This document shows, piece by piece, positions 43,820-52,253 of a DNA stretch of 59,742 bases (the stretch's first letter is position 1; each line of letters opens with the position of its first letter). The stretch is from a virus. A program made the position numbers and the translations under genes. Below the pieces are notes generated by a model that worked only from the letters and a program-made list of their open reading frames with translations, searched no databases and was not told the origin of the DNA. The DNA is taken from positions 1-59,742 of the IMG/VR virus record IMGVR_UViG_3300021093_000080; one strand, 5' to 3'.

Positions 43820-44308
43820 ATGATATTAGAGAATGGTAGATTCACCTATGCTGTGTATGCCAGTAGCAAACAGAATCTAATTTTTGCCACCTGGTACAGC
43901 GAAGATACGAAAAAGCACAATGAGATTGCTGTCAAGACCGATCTAGACAATAATATTTACAAGAAACTATTGGAGACATTCACCCCGGATGAAATCTATC
44001 AAATGACAGACCAAAAGAGGAAATTGAACAGCCAGACTTTTGAGATTTACGTGAAAGATATTGCTTTAAAATATGGCTTGGTCTATGATCCCTTGATACA
44101 TAATCCTCAGGAAAAATTAACAGTGGACAATCTGTTTAATCCGCCCACCGGAGACGTGGGCACTGATTTATTGTTCAATTTAAAATTAAAAATATTTGAT
44201 CTTCCAGAGGTGATACGATCCGAAAATACGGAATTGAAGAAAAAACTACGAGAAGTGAAAACTCCCCTAGAATCTCTCTATATAGCAGGAAAATTCTTAT
44301 ACGAATAG
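43820..44308 (+). CDS. Hypothetical phage protein, convergent with the modification cassette
   Basis: A 162-residue mixed alpha/beta protein (RFTYAVYASSKQNLIFATWY, KKLLETFTPDEIYQMTDQKR) without a recognised family. A C-terminal charged helix ends TPLESLYIAGKFLYE. It starts two bases after the preceding structural gene. Its 3' end overlaps by 12 bases the tail of the last minus-strand gene of the cassette at 44297-48077. A chaperone or minor virion protein would fit its size. Not determined. Confidence 0.5.
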   Translation: MILENGRFTYAVYASSKQNLIFATWYSEDTKKHNEIAVKTDLDNNIYKKLLETFTPDEIYQMTDQKRKLNSQTFEIYVKDIALKYGLVYDPLIHNPQEKLTVDNLFNPPTGDVGTDLLFNLKLKIFDLPEVIRSENTELKKKLREVKTPLESLYIAGKFLYE

Positions 44309-44992
44309 ATTATATTTCTCCCACTGATGTGGATGGTTGCTCATGTGGGTAAAGTGTACAAATTTGATATCAGGATAAAATTCATTACCCAAGAACATGT
44401 AAGGATTCCCCGTCACTTCGCTATATTTTTTATTAAGATTAGCCACGGTATGCCTAGAATAAGGTTTGGGCCTGGCCTCCATCCTACAAAACCAACTGTC
44501 AGGCAGCGTGATTAATTTTAGTTTTTCTTTTACGCTGTCTTCGATAAAATGTTGTTCGCCATTGACGGGACCGCTGGTAAATCCTTCTTCTATATATTTT
44601 TTCTGCCAATGTTCCGGACGGCTCATAAACTTGTCATAGATGTAATTGCAATCACGAGGATAATATTTGTAAAATCCCCCATTGATGTTGAATCTATTTT
44701 TTTCTCCTGTCTTGTCTCTCCACCAACCCGGAGCAGCGAGAAATTCTCCTGGGTTAACAGGATATTCAAATATTTTCTTGTAATCATTAATAAGCAACAC
44801 GTCGATATCCATGACACAAATGGGTTCATCCTGTGTGAGAGTCATGCCATACATCTTGTTCCATTGCAACTTAATGTTATCAGCCATGGGTGCTCTGATC
44901 CAATGAAACTCATATTCGGGCAATCTGGATTCTAGATAAGTTTCATATTCTGGACCATATCTGTTGCCTATCCTGACAGCAATTATCTTCAT
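44297..44992 (-). CDS. Glycosyltransferase-like protein 1 of cassette A
   Basis: A 231-residue GT-A-like protein. The start KIIAVRIGNRYGPEYETYLE and the strand plus metal motif ICVMDIDVLLIND (Asp62 and Asp64) suggest a retaining glycosyltransferase fold. The ATG at 44992 overlaps the preceding stop as ATGA, so the two are coupled; an upstream TTG-like start is less likely. It is last gene of a five-gene cassette, with its end convergent on the plus-strand structural gene. Sugar donor and acceptor are unknown. A fibre or cell-envelope modification role is inference. Confidence 0.6.
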   Translation of the reverse strand: MKIIAVRIGNRYGPEYETYLESRLPEYEFHWIRAPMADNIKLQWNKMYGMTLTQDEPICVMDIDVLLINDYKKIFEYPVNPGEFLAAPGWWRDKTGEKNRFNINGGFYKYYPRDCNYIYDKFMSRPEHWQKKYIEEGFTSGPVNGEQHFIEDSVKEKLKLITLPDSWFCRMEARPKPYSRHTVANLNKKYSEVTGNPYMFLGNEFYPDIKFVHFTHMSNHPHQWEKYNLFV

Positions 44993-45669
44993 TGCCAATA
45001 ATCCTTGATCCATGAATCAACTTCGTCCTGTTTAGGACCGTTGTTCAATATACACACCTCATAATCGGGCCTCAGTTTTTCCGGGGTCGTGTCCTTGCCA
45101 TATTTGGCTCCCTTCCAGTAGGAATAAGCAATGCCAGTGGGCAATAGATCTATCTGCACAGGTTCATGATATAGATAGCGATCTATGCCTCGATATTTGA
45201 ACAGTATCATGTCTTTGTTTTTTTGGAAATAATTATAGATCTCGTCACCTTGATTGTCCTGCCATTTCATTATGGATGAATTATATTGTGTGGGATATTT
45301 GTTTTCTGGTTTGGCTTTTTTGTGTGGCAACAAGAAACCTTCTTTCCATTGTGAATATAGAATGGACACAGTTCTTGTTTTAACTGAAAGTAATCTCTCC
45401 ATTGGCTGCAGAATTATAACATCCAGATCAAAAAAAATGTTGGTATCCCGCCTGAATAATTTGAACAGCTCCAGTTTGGGCCAATATTGCGTCAAATCAG
45501 TCTGCATCGGAATAATTTTGATGGATGGATTAATGTCTTTGCTGTTTTCGGTGTAACAATAAAATGTGAATGGATGACCACAAATATTTTTTTGTACCAT
45601 GTTGAACAGCTTGTTCACGAATTGCGCAGAGTATTTTTCACCCCATTTGACACACATTACGTTGATCAT
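44989..45669 (-). CDS. Glycosyltransferase-like protein 2 of cassette A
   Basis: A 226-residue protein. The N-terminus MINVMCVKWGEKYSAQFVNK then FNMV is the pattern of a family of GT-A-like transferases. A DxD motif follows (FFDLDVIILQ, Asp81 and Asp83). The last third (SYWKGAKYGKDTTPE) is polar. The ATG at 45669 overlaps the preceding stop as ATGA and has GGGAG ten bases before it, so I prefer it to an upstream start. Coupling on both sides shows that the cassette is translated as a unit. Confidence 0.65.
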   Translation of the reverse strand: MINVMCVKWGEKYSAQFVNKLFNMVQKNICGHPFTFYCYTENSKDINPSIKIIPMQTDLTQYWPKLELFKLFRRDTNIFFDLDVIILQPMERLLSVKTRTVSILYSQWKEGFLLPHKKAKPENKYPTQYNSSIMKWQDNQGDEIYNYFQKNKDMILFKYRGIDRYLYHEPVQIDLLPTGIAYSYWKGAKYGKDTTPEKLRPDYEVCILNNGPKQDEVDSWIKDYWQ

Positions 45670-46235
45670 ACGATTTGATACTCCCATCTTGTGTGCTGAT
45701 CTATCTGTTTAACGAATTCTTCATCATTTAATTGCCATACCGTCTGATCTGCTCCCCTGTAAAAAACATCTTTAATCTTTTTTATCACGCCCTGCCTAGA
45801 CAGCAGGTTGGCCCAGATGCCATTGACTTTCTGCATGCTGGCCTCACACTTGTTGGATGATGTGATGTAATATCTGCCATCTTTGGGAAGAGCATTTAAT
45901 GTCACAGGAATAAAAATTTGAGAACAGATATTTTGATGTTTTGTGATGCCTTCCTTGGTCCTCACGTGTTTGATGGGCAATAGTTCTGTCAATACGCAAG
46001 TCCTCACGCAAATTCTATAACTGTTTTCTCCCATCACATCGTCGAAATCATGCACAGCGGTTGAACCAACAGGTTGATTTTTATAAAACAATATCCACAA
46101 ATCAAAATATCTCTGTCTATCGAAGGAATCGATCAATCTTTTTTGTGATGCGTTGTTGAAAAATCCTTTTTCTTGGCATCGCTGGTAAAAGAAAGACAAG
46201 TCGAGATCATTATTATATTTTTTTATTTCATACAT
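45666..46235 (-). CDS. GNAT-like acyltransferase of cassette A
   Basis: A 189-residue protein starting YEIKKYNNDLDLSFFYQRC. The strand and turn LWILFYKNQPVGSTAVHDFD is the GNAT pattern, followed by a long central insertion (RICVRTCVLTELLPIKHVRT) and a charged C-terminus. It has no perfect acetyl-CoA loop that I can see, so the family is tentative. A TATAAT (46246-46251 on the minus strand) lies ten bases before the ATG, with only a poor -35. A 29-base gap separates it from the QueC-like gene. It is coupled to the glycosyltransferase-like gene downstream. Confidence 0.45.
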   Translation of the reverse strand: MYEIKKYNNDLDLSFFYQRCQEKGFFNNASQKRLIDSFDRQRYFDLWILFYKNQPVGSTAVHDFDDVMGENSYRICVRTCVLTELLPIKHVRTKEGITKHQNICSQIFIPVTLNALPKDGRYYITSSNKCEASMQKVNGIWANLLSRQGVIKKIKDVFYRGADQTVWQLNDEEFVKQIDQHTRWEYQIV

Positions 46236-46264
46236 CGCACTAGGTATTATATAATTTTTGATGT

Positions 46265-47071
46265 TTAATTAAAAGTGTATTTTGTCAAATCAGTTACTGA
46301 ACTGTTTTTGAAAGCCAATTTCCTATGATGACAATTGCTACAGATGCCACAATTACCAAGATCAACGTCACAGCTAGTTGATTGATAGAGCATTGATAAT
46401 TCATTTAATTTATCGTAAAGGTCAATCACGTCAGATGTGGTCAAGTTTCGAAAAGGTCTTACTGACATCTCATAATCATTCTTGATTTGTTCATAATCGA
46501 TATCTTTCAATACACCGTAAATTTTTCCATTGTTCTTGAACACGTGTTCGAACAACTCAGGGTATCTCACTGAATTTTTTTCCAGCCATGGTTTCAATTT
46601 GTCATTGGTGATACGGCCTCTGTGCCAGCCACTTGCCTTCAACATATCCATGCTCTGCTCATGTATCTTGTTGTAGCCGGCCAGGATGTATTTCATCTTG
46701 CCTTTGTATTTCTGCAACAAAAAATTTTTAAATTCTAAAGAGGCATCTGTGTGCTTCTTATAGATTTTTGAATCCACTGTGAGTGTATGCACTGCTCTAA
46801 ACCTTTCAATCCCCTGGGCGAACTTTCTTTTTACAATCTCGAGTTTATCATCGTCCTTATCTTGCGGTAATGTTCCATCGAAAGAAATTAATTTATCGTT
46901 GATGAAAACGACACGTTCCAATCCGTATATTTCTCTAGCTATCACGCACAACAATGTTGATTCAATATCCGCTTCATATATGACGCCAATTTTTTCGTCT
47001 GGAGAGATCTTTGGAAATTCTTCTAGATCAAATCTAGTTTTATTTTTACCTAACAGGTAGAATTTATTCAT
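46265..47071 (-). CDS. QueC-like protein with degenerate PP-loop
   Basis: A 268-residue protein with the C-terminal zinc motif of QueC (7-cyano-7-deazaguanine synthase): SCDVDLGNCGICSNCHHRKL with Cys234, Cys241, Cys244, Cys247 and Arg250, the C-x6-8-CG-x-C-x2-C-x2-R order of QueC. The PP-loop expected near the N-terminus (SGGxDST) appears as EADIEST (residues 33-39) in GVIYEADIESTLL, so Ser and both Gly are replaced. Classical ATP use may be lost or altered. QueC homologues also occur in anti-phage systems (Qat, type IV CBASS). The ATG at 47071 has AAAAGG upstream and overlaps the radical SAM gene by eight bases. Confidence 0.65.
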   Translation of the reverse strand: MNKFYLLGKNKTRFDLEEFPKISPDEKIGVIYEADIESTLLCVIAREIYGLERVVFINDKLISFDGTLPQDKDDDKLEIVKRKFAQGIERFRAVHTLTVDSKIYKKHTDASLEFKNFLLQKYKGKMKYILAGYNKIHEQSMDMLKASGWHRGRITNDKLKPWLEKNSVRYPELFEHVFKNNGKIYGVLKDIDYEQIKNDYEMSVRPFRNLTTSDVIDLYDKLNELSMLYQSTSCDVDLGNCGICSNCHHRKLAFKNSSVTDLTKYTFN

Positions 47072-48077
47072 GGTCAACCTTTTCCTTATAATGCCACAAA
47101 GTTTTTTGTGGTATCTTTATACCATCAGCCTCAATCACGTGTATCTGCGAACCAGTGCATCTTTGGTGACAAATAGATTTGTCATTCTTGTACATGGCTG
47201 CCAACCAATCTTGAAACACTGGGTCATTCAATATTTCAAAAATACCACGCTGGTGCAGTGATATTGAATATTTATCTTTGGATATCGCCCAGCTGTTCAC
47301 TTTGTTAAATGCGGAGGCAGTCCAACAACATGGGAACAGTCTGCCCCAGGAATCAACATAAATTTCTTTCCTTTGCTTGTGCAGGCAGATCAATGCGCCC
47401 TTGTGCTGCATGAAGTCGATGTCAAATCTGTCTGCTGTGGGAGGATATATTTTTTTTGTTTTATTGTCTCCGTCGCGATACACAAATGGTTTATCAAAGT
47501 CTTTGAATCTCGCGGAAATTTTTAAAACGAAATCTCGAAAACCCATTTCCTTGGCCATGGATTCAGCTGCCTCCACCTGATGCTCATTGTGGAAGAATGG
47601 TATGAAGAACCATTTGGCATTGGCTCCTGTCTGTATGAAGGCTGCAGCATTGCTCATCAGTTTTTGCCATTGTACTCCAACCCTATAGATATGATTCGTG
47701 TCCTCCAGGCCGTCTATATGCCACTCCACAAATGAGTGAGGGGTCCGAGCATAGATGCGACCTAACTTTTGCCAAAAATCAGTGCTGCGTACTCCACCGT
47801 TGGTGCTTAAAGTAATTTGGATATTTGAATTGTGCTCCAAAACGTATTCGTGTATCTGCAACAGATCATGAGCTATTGCAGGATCCCCATAATTGCCACA
47901 AAATTTTATTTTTTTTAATCTACCAATGAATCTTTTGGGAAAAAATTTAACAAAATCTACATAGGATATTTCGTCCTGATTGTCAAGTATTATTGGGTTA
48001 TTAGTCCTGGAGCACATGGGGCATTTTGCATTGCAACGGCTTGTGATCTCAACATGGACTGAATCTATTTGGTGCAT
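47064..48077 (-). CDS. Radical SAM protein with SPASM-like C-terminus (cassette A)
   Basis: A 337-residue radical SAM enzyme. The cluster motif CNAKCPMC lies at residues 15-22 in ITSRCNAKCPMCSR, followed by FCGNYGDPAIAHDL (a GGE-like motif) and ITLSTNGG. A C-terminal cysteine set (LFPCCWTAS and ICHQRCTG) suggests an auxiliary-cluster SPASM or twitch domain, as in peptide-modifying enzymes. The length excludes QueE. The ATG at 48077 is preferred because the upstream ATG at 48092 lies within the -10 of the promoter. The gene is first in cassette A and its product may modify a peptide or sugar. The substrate is not known. Confidence 0.75.
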   Translation of the reverse strand: MHQIDSVHVEITSRCNAKCPMCSRTNNPIILDNQDEISYVDFVKFFPKRFIGRLKKIKFCGNYGDPAIAHDLLQIHEYVLEHNSNIQITLSTNGGVRSTDFWQKLGRIYARTPHSFVEWHIDGLEDTNHIYRVGVQWQKLMSNAAAFIQTGANAKWFFIPFFHNEHQVEAAESMAKEMGFRDFVLKISARFKDFDKPFVYRDGDNKTKKIYPPTADRFDIDFMQHKGALICLHKQRKEIYVDSWGRLFPCCWTASAFNKVNSWAISKDKYSISLHQRGIFEILNDPVFQDWLAAMYKNDKSICHQRCTGSQIHVIEADGIKIPQKTLWHYKEKVDHE

Positions 48078-48083
48078 TCTGCT

Positions 48084-48112
48084 ATTATACATATGTTTAT
48101 GGCCAATATCAA
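48084..48112 (-). promoter_or_regulatory. Near-consensus sigma70-like promoter of cassette A
   Basis: On the minus strand TTGATA (48107-48112), a 17-base spacer and TATAAT (48084-48089). The ATG at 48077 follows by six bases (AGCAGA), so a start about seven bases after the -10 would be at the initiator codon itself, predicting a leaderless mRNA. Confidence 0.7.
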
Positions 48113-48163
48113 GCTAGTTGTTCATTCTCATGAAAAGCACTGAAAACGTTATTTGGCTGCTGA

Positions 48164-48171
48164 AATAAATA
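48164..48171 (+). promoter_or_regulatory. Late-type promoter box AATAAATA of the adhesin block
   Basis: One base from TATAAATA, six bases before the ATG at 48178 and back to back with the cassette A promoter. No Shine-Dalgarno sequence is present. Confidence 0.55.
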
Positions 48172-48177
48172 CAAGAT

Positions 48178-49698
48178 ATGGCATACATCGTAAACAAAAC
48201 AGACGGGTCACAGTTAGTTGTAATCACAGACGGCACCATAGATAATAGCACATCGCTGTTTCTGTTTGGCAAGAGTTATTCCGGATACGGCGAGTATCTT
48301 AATGAAAATTTAGTAAAATTATTAGAAAATTCAGCTGCCACGGCCAGTCCAGCTGCACCATTGCGGGGAGAACTTTGGTTTGATACCAATACCAACCAAT
48401 TGAAAGTGTATGACGGCACTGCGTTCAAGCCCACAGGGGGAGCCAAATCACAATCGGCCGAACCCACAGGATCTTCACCTGGTGATCTTTGGGTAGACAG
48501 CGATGACGAGCAATTATATTTCAGGACGAGTTCAAGCACCTGGCAACTGGTGGGACCAGTATTCACAAAAGGTCAAACTCTGTCAGGATGGAAGATAGAG
48601 ACCATCCCCGACAGTTTTGGAAGCAATAGGGTTATCAGCAGCATGTTCAATGGCAACACCAGAGTGGCAATCTTGAGCACTGCGACTTTCACTCCTGCAT
48701 CACCACCTACCGGATTCCCAGAAATTTATGCTGGTATAACGATGAGCAGCACATTGGGTGCCACTTTTGCTGGTACGACTACGACAGCTGCCAACCTAAA
48801 CACCTCGTCAAGCTCCAATCCATCAGCCACAGTGATAGCCGGCGGCAACATCATGAGAAAAGACGTTTCGCAGACCATGGCGGGCGTGTTGACGATTTCC
48901 TCAGACAGCGGTTTAAGAATTGGTGCAGGCAACGATCTACAACTGACGGTATCAGGTATTGACTCTGTAATTTCCAACATCTCCCAAGATGGTGACATAG
49001 ACTTACAGGTCAACAGCGGCGGATCCACGATCTCACCGATCAAGATCGACGCGGCCAATGCCAGAGTGGGTATATTCACATCCTCGCCTTCGGTACCATT
49101 CGAAGTCACTGGCGACGTAAGAATAGTGGGAAATCTAAGCGTATCTGGGGAATATAACACTACATCTTCGGTCAATGTGTTGATTGATGACGTGTTCGTG
49201 AAATTGAACAACGGCAACGCTTCCAATCTTGACGCGGGCATAATAGTAGAGAGAGATTCTGGAAGAGAAGCAAAACTTTTTTATAACGCAAGCGCTGGTC
49301 ATTGGGTAGCAGGCGTAAGCGAGACCGGATCATATTCGCAACTGATAAGGGCAGATGACGCCACTACAGACGGTAATGCCAACAAAGGAAAAATATTGAA
49401 AACAACAGGTGCAGGTAATGTCATAGTAACAAGCATGAATTTAGGCACAGTAGGAACAAATCTATTGGATTCCGCTACGTCTGTGACAGAATCGCCAAAT
49501 TTCAGCAGCACCGCCGTGCCATCAAAGGCGCAGGTTACTGAATCTATCACTAGATGGGGAGGCAGTTATATCAGTGTAGATGGCACGCTTGGAACGCCAT
49601 TAGGCAACACCATTGCTGGTAGACGCTATGTTGAAACCAGCACGCCAACCAGCGGGCAAGGAAGCAACGGGGATCTTTGGTTTGTAAGGGAGCCTTAA
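48178..49698 (+). CDS. Fibre-like structural protein, paralogue B
   Basis: A 506-residue protein with the same N-terminal module as the genes at 41562 and 52254: YIVNKTDGSQLVVITDGTID, LFGKSYSGYGEYLNENLVKL, PLRGELWFDTNTNQLKVYDG and PGDLWVDSDDEQLYF, then LVGP. The middle has fibre repeats (SGLRIGAGNDLQLTVSG). A module related to the 278-residue minus-strand protein follows (VNVLIDDVFVKLNNGNASN, AKLFYNASAGHWVAG). It is the first gene after the divergent cassette A and starts right behind a late-type box. Probably a fibre subunit. Confidence 0.65.
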   Translation: MAYIVNKTDGSQLVVITDGTIDNSTSLFLFGKSYSGYGEYLNENLVKLLENSAATASPAAPLRGELWFDTNTNQLKVYDGTAFKPTGGAKSQSAEPTGSSPGDLWVDSDDEQLYFRTSSSTWQLVGPVFTKGQTLSGWKIETIPDSFGSNRVISSMFNGNTRVAILSTATFTPASPPTGFPEIYAGITMSSTLGATFAGTTTTAANLNTSSSSNPSATVIAGGNIMRKDVSQTMAGVLTISSDSGLRIGAGNDLQLTVSGIDSVISNISQDGDIDLQVNSGGSTISPIKIDAANARVGIFTSSPSVPFEVTGDVRIVGNLSVSGEYNTTSSVNVLIDDVFVKLNNGNASNLDAGIIVERDSGREAKLFYNASAGHWVAGVSETGSYSQLIRADDATTDGNANKGKILKTTGAGNVIVTSMNLGTVGTNLLDSATSVTESPNFSSTAVPSKAQVTESITRWGGSYISVDGTLGTPLGNTIAGRRYVETSTPTSGQGSNGDLWFVREP

Positions 49699-49702
49699 TT
49701 CC

Positions 49703-51208
49703 ATGCCTTACTCAGTATCAAGCACACCAACAGAAGACACATACACATTCACCTATGATGGATTAAAATGGACTGCCACCATACCCGCGGGAGCCCAGTT
49801 CCTACAAATATTTTTGTGGGGAGGTGGTGGCGGAGGTGGGTCGCAGGAGACTTCTGGCTCCAGCGGAGTGGGCGCAGGCGGAGTCTACACACTACACAAC
49901 ACCATTGATTTGCGACCTCGCGTGGGAGAGATAATCACGCTGGCAGTGGGTGGAGGTGGCGGAGGTGGATCCAGCGGTGGAGGCGCAGCGGGTGGTTTCA
50001 ATGGCAAAAGTTTAACAGGATTTTCAGGCGGCGAGGGTGGTAACTCGGGACCCAGTGGATCGTCCGGCTCTGGTGGCGGCGGTGGTGGGGCAACAATTAT
50101 ACGTTTCGACAGCACCAATATCGCGATAGCAGCAGGTGGTGGCGCGGGTGCCGGTGGGGGTTCAAGCAGCCAAGGCGCGTCAGGCATCACAACCAATGAT
50201 CCCACAGCTGGCTCTCCATTGACCAGGGGGGAAAACGGCACACCTCACAACGGTGACGGTGGAGGTGGAGGCGGTGGCGGAGGTGGACTTGCTGGAGGCA
50301 AGGGCGGAGACAGTAATGACAACGACGTCGGTGGCACGGGAGGGTTCTCGGGCACATCTCTAGTTCCAGCTGGAGGCAGCACCACGGTTGCCACTGGCCA
50401 AAATCCCGCGGGTACGTCGGGTGGCGCTGGGCGTGGTGGAAATCAAGGAAACGCTGGCACGAATGGCAAGGCAATTTTAGTGTTTACGATAAGTGCAAAG
50501 ACCAAAGTAAAAATTGATAATGCATGGAAAACCATCACACAGATCAAATTCAAAAGGGACGGCATATGGAAGGATATTAGGGCTGCCTATGTGAAAATAA
50601 ATGGAGTATGGAAAGCTGTGTTCAACAAAGGATTGAATTGGCAATCTACCACAGCAGGTTTTGGAGACTCCACAGGCAATCCATATTCAGGCACTCCAGG
50701 CAATCCCCCACCTCCTGCAAGTGGTGGTGGAGGTGGTGGTGGTGGATGCAAAATTATTTGTACCAAGTTGTATGAATTGGGCTATCTATCAGAAGATATT
50801 TACAAAGCAGATCAGCTATTCGGAAAATGGCTGCGTCAGTCAGATCCCCATGCCTACTATGGTTATTTGAAATGGGCCAGGGTGGTGGTCGACTGGATGA
50901 GCAGCGAAGGACCTCAATGTATGTTCTGGATAAAAGACAAGACAGTGCGGAACCAAAAACAAAAAGAGATGGCAACCAGATGGGCCAGGAGAATAGCCAC
51001 TCCATGGGCTGAACATATGGCCTACAAGATGGGTGTATTAAGACAGGACAATAGGGCCGGCAGATGGATAATGAACATAGGTATCACAGTCAGCAGATTG
51101 TTGGGCAGATTCGTTAAACACACCGATCAGCCTTCCAAGAATGTTGCGATAGGTTATGCCATGTGGGCAATGTTTGGATTGTTATACATGATAGCAGGAG
51201 TGAAATAA
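49703..51208 (+). CDS. Polyglycine tail adhesin with a separate C-terminal domain
   Basis: A 501-residue protein. Residues 1-50 form a strand-rich cap (TFTYDGLKWTATIPAGAQFL). Residues 45-260 are dominated by runs of Gly (for example GGGGGGG repeatedly), with a conserved ATIIRFDSTN between them. This resembles the glycine-rich adhesins of T-even phages (S16 gp38 type), whose polyglycine II sandwich carries host specificity. The region KDIRAAYVKINGVWKAVFN closes that part. A second glycine tract leads to a C-terminal domain of about 150 residues (CKIICTKLYELGYLSEDIYK, AYYGYLKWARVVVDWM). That domain looks related to the next gene. Stop and next ATG overlap as TAATG. Confidence 0.65.
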   Translation: MPYSVSSTPTEDTYTFTYDGLKWTATIPAGAQFLQIFLWGGGGGGGSQETSGSSGVGAGGVYTLHNTIDLRPRVGEIITLAVGGGGGGGSSGGGAAGGFNGKSLTGFSGGEGGNSGPSGSSGSGGGGGGATIIRFDSTNIAIAAGGGAGAGGGSSSQGASGITTNDPTAGSPLTRGENGTPHNGDGGGGGGGGGGLAGGKGGDSNDNDVGGTGGFSGTSLVPAGGSTTVATGQNPAGTSGGAGRGGNQGNAGTNGKAILVFTISAKTKVKIDNAWKTITQIKFKRDGIWKDIRAAYVKINGVWKAVFNKGLNWQSTTAGFGDSTGNPYSGTPGNPPPPASGGGGGGGGCKIICTKLYELGYLSEDIYKADQLFGKWLRQSDPHAYYGYLKWARVVVDWMSSEGPQCMFWIKDKTVRNQKQKEMATRWARRIATPWAEHMAYKMGVLRQDNRAGRWIMNIGITVSRLLGRFVKHTDQPSKNVAIGYAMWAMFGLLYMIAGVK

Positions 51209-52050
51209 TGGGAATAAGCGTTGAAGAATATTTGGCAAAGAAACAGGCATGCGAAGATTGCATCACGCACGGTGATGAGGATCACTGCAAAACAACCTTG
51301 CTCAGCAGGGAGGACAACTGTTTGATATACAACATGGTATGGGCGTACCACATACCAAACCGCGAAAAGCATGTATCATTCACTCGAGATGAGCAAAACA
51401 GAATGTCAACGGCCGCTATGGCAGAGGCACATCTGTTCATGGCATTGCGAGACAAGCTCAAAGAGAGCATAGTTGTGGAATATTACCAAAGAGCGCAAAG
51501 CATAGTGACGCAGATAAAAGGCATTCACCAGAATGATCGCTTGATCTGGGCAGGATATTACAATAGATTCATGCCAAAGATATTACAACATCTGAGAGCT
51601 GGACGCGATTCTGATGCCATGGCGGAAATTTGGTTAATGGTGGAGACTCTGGAATACACCAATGGAAGAGTCATATGCACCTGGCTCAAAAACAATGGCC
51701 TGTTCTCAGCAGAAGATCTTGCAATTGACACCCAATTCAGTGTAAAATATTTGAGTGACAGCACCAAAATAGGTTATTGGTTGTGGGCCTGTCCTATGGT
51801 GGCATTTATGGAAAAGCACTGCAAAAGAAAGACCAATTCTTGGCTGGTACGAGCAGTCAGGATACTGGCTCAATCAAGAGCAGACGAGATAGCCTACCAG
51901 GTGGGCAAAAAGACTAAAGGCAACATCATGGGGAAAACAGTGAGAATACTAGGAGAGGGCGCCTGCTTCATGCTGGGTACCCTGGCTAGGCCCTTTTTGG
52001 GAAAAAAATTTAACAATTGGCTCAATATCTACGCCGCAAAACAAGGATAA
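51208..52050 (+). CDS. Partner protein related to the adhesin's C-terminal domain
   Basis: A 280-residue helical protein. The N-terminus has a Cys/His cluster (QACEDCITHGDEDHCK then Cys38) that could bind a metal. The middle (RAQSIVTQIKGIHQNDRLIW) is charged. The C-terminal 130 residues (SAEDLAIDTQFSVKYLSDST, KIGYWLWACPMVAFMEKHCK, ADEIAYQVGKK) align in pattern with the last domain of the adhesin gene before it (SEDIYKADQLFGKWLRQSD, YYGYLKWARVVVDWM, AEHMAYKMG). A TAATG overlap couples them, and AGGAG precedes the ATG. An adhesin chaperone or co-adhesin is the inference. Confidence 0.5.
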   Translation: MGISVEEYLAKKQACEDCITHGDEDHCKTTLLSREDNCLIYNMVWAYHIPNREKHVSFTRDEQNRMSTAAMAEAHLFMALRDKLKESIVVEYYQRAQSIVTQIKGIHQNDRLIWAGYYNRFMPKILQHLRAGRDSDAMAEIWLMVETLEYTNGRVICTWLKNNGLFSAEDLAIDTQFSVKYLSDSTKIGYWLWACPMVAFMEKHCKRKTNSWLVRAVRILAQSRADEIAYQVGKKTKGNIMGKTVRILGEGACFMLGTLARPFLGKKFNNWLNIYAAKQG

Positions 52051-52069
52051 TTAATAAGGAGAAATAAAA

Positions 52070-52249
52070 ATGGCCATCACGAAACAACAAGTAGCTGACT
52101 ATATCAACGCAAATTATCAAAGCAGTTTGACTGCTGATGATCTTGTGAAAATTGATCAGGCATTGACACCTGAATTGGCAGCTATCTTGATCAAGCTACT
52201 GGGAGATGTTAGCTTTTTGGTGCATGTAAGGGACAACGAAAGCAATTAA
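52070..52249 (+). CDS. Small helical protein in the adhesin block
   Basis: A 59-residue protein (MAITKQQVADYINANYQSSL...) predicted to be helical, with a conserved-looking LTADDLVKIDQALTPELAAI segment. AAGGAG lies eight bases before the ATG. It sits 19 bases after the adhesin partner and four bases before the next fibre paralogue. It could be a small assembly factor. No family is recognised. Confidence 0.65.
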   Translation: MAITKQQVADYINANYQSSLTADDLVKIDQALTPELAAILIKLLGDVSFLVHVRDNESN

Positions 52250-52253
52250 AAAT

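Noticed and set aside
47064-48077. Radical SAM gene as QueE, pairing with the QueC-like gene
   Set aside because: At 337 residues with a C-terminal cysteine set it is of the SPASM/twitch type. QueE is much shorter and lacks such a domain.
48090-48092. ATG at 48092 as start of the radical SAM gene
   Set aside because: It lies directly against the -10 TATAAT, so it would probably be upstream of the transcript start. The ATG at 48077 is preferred.
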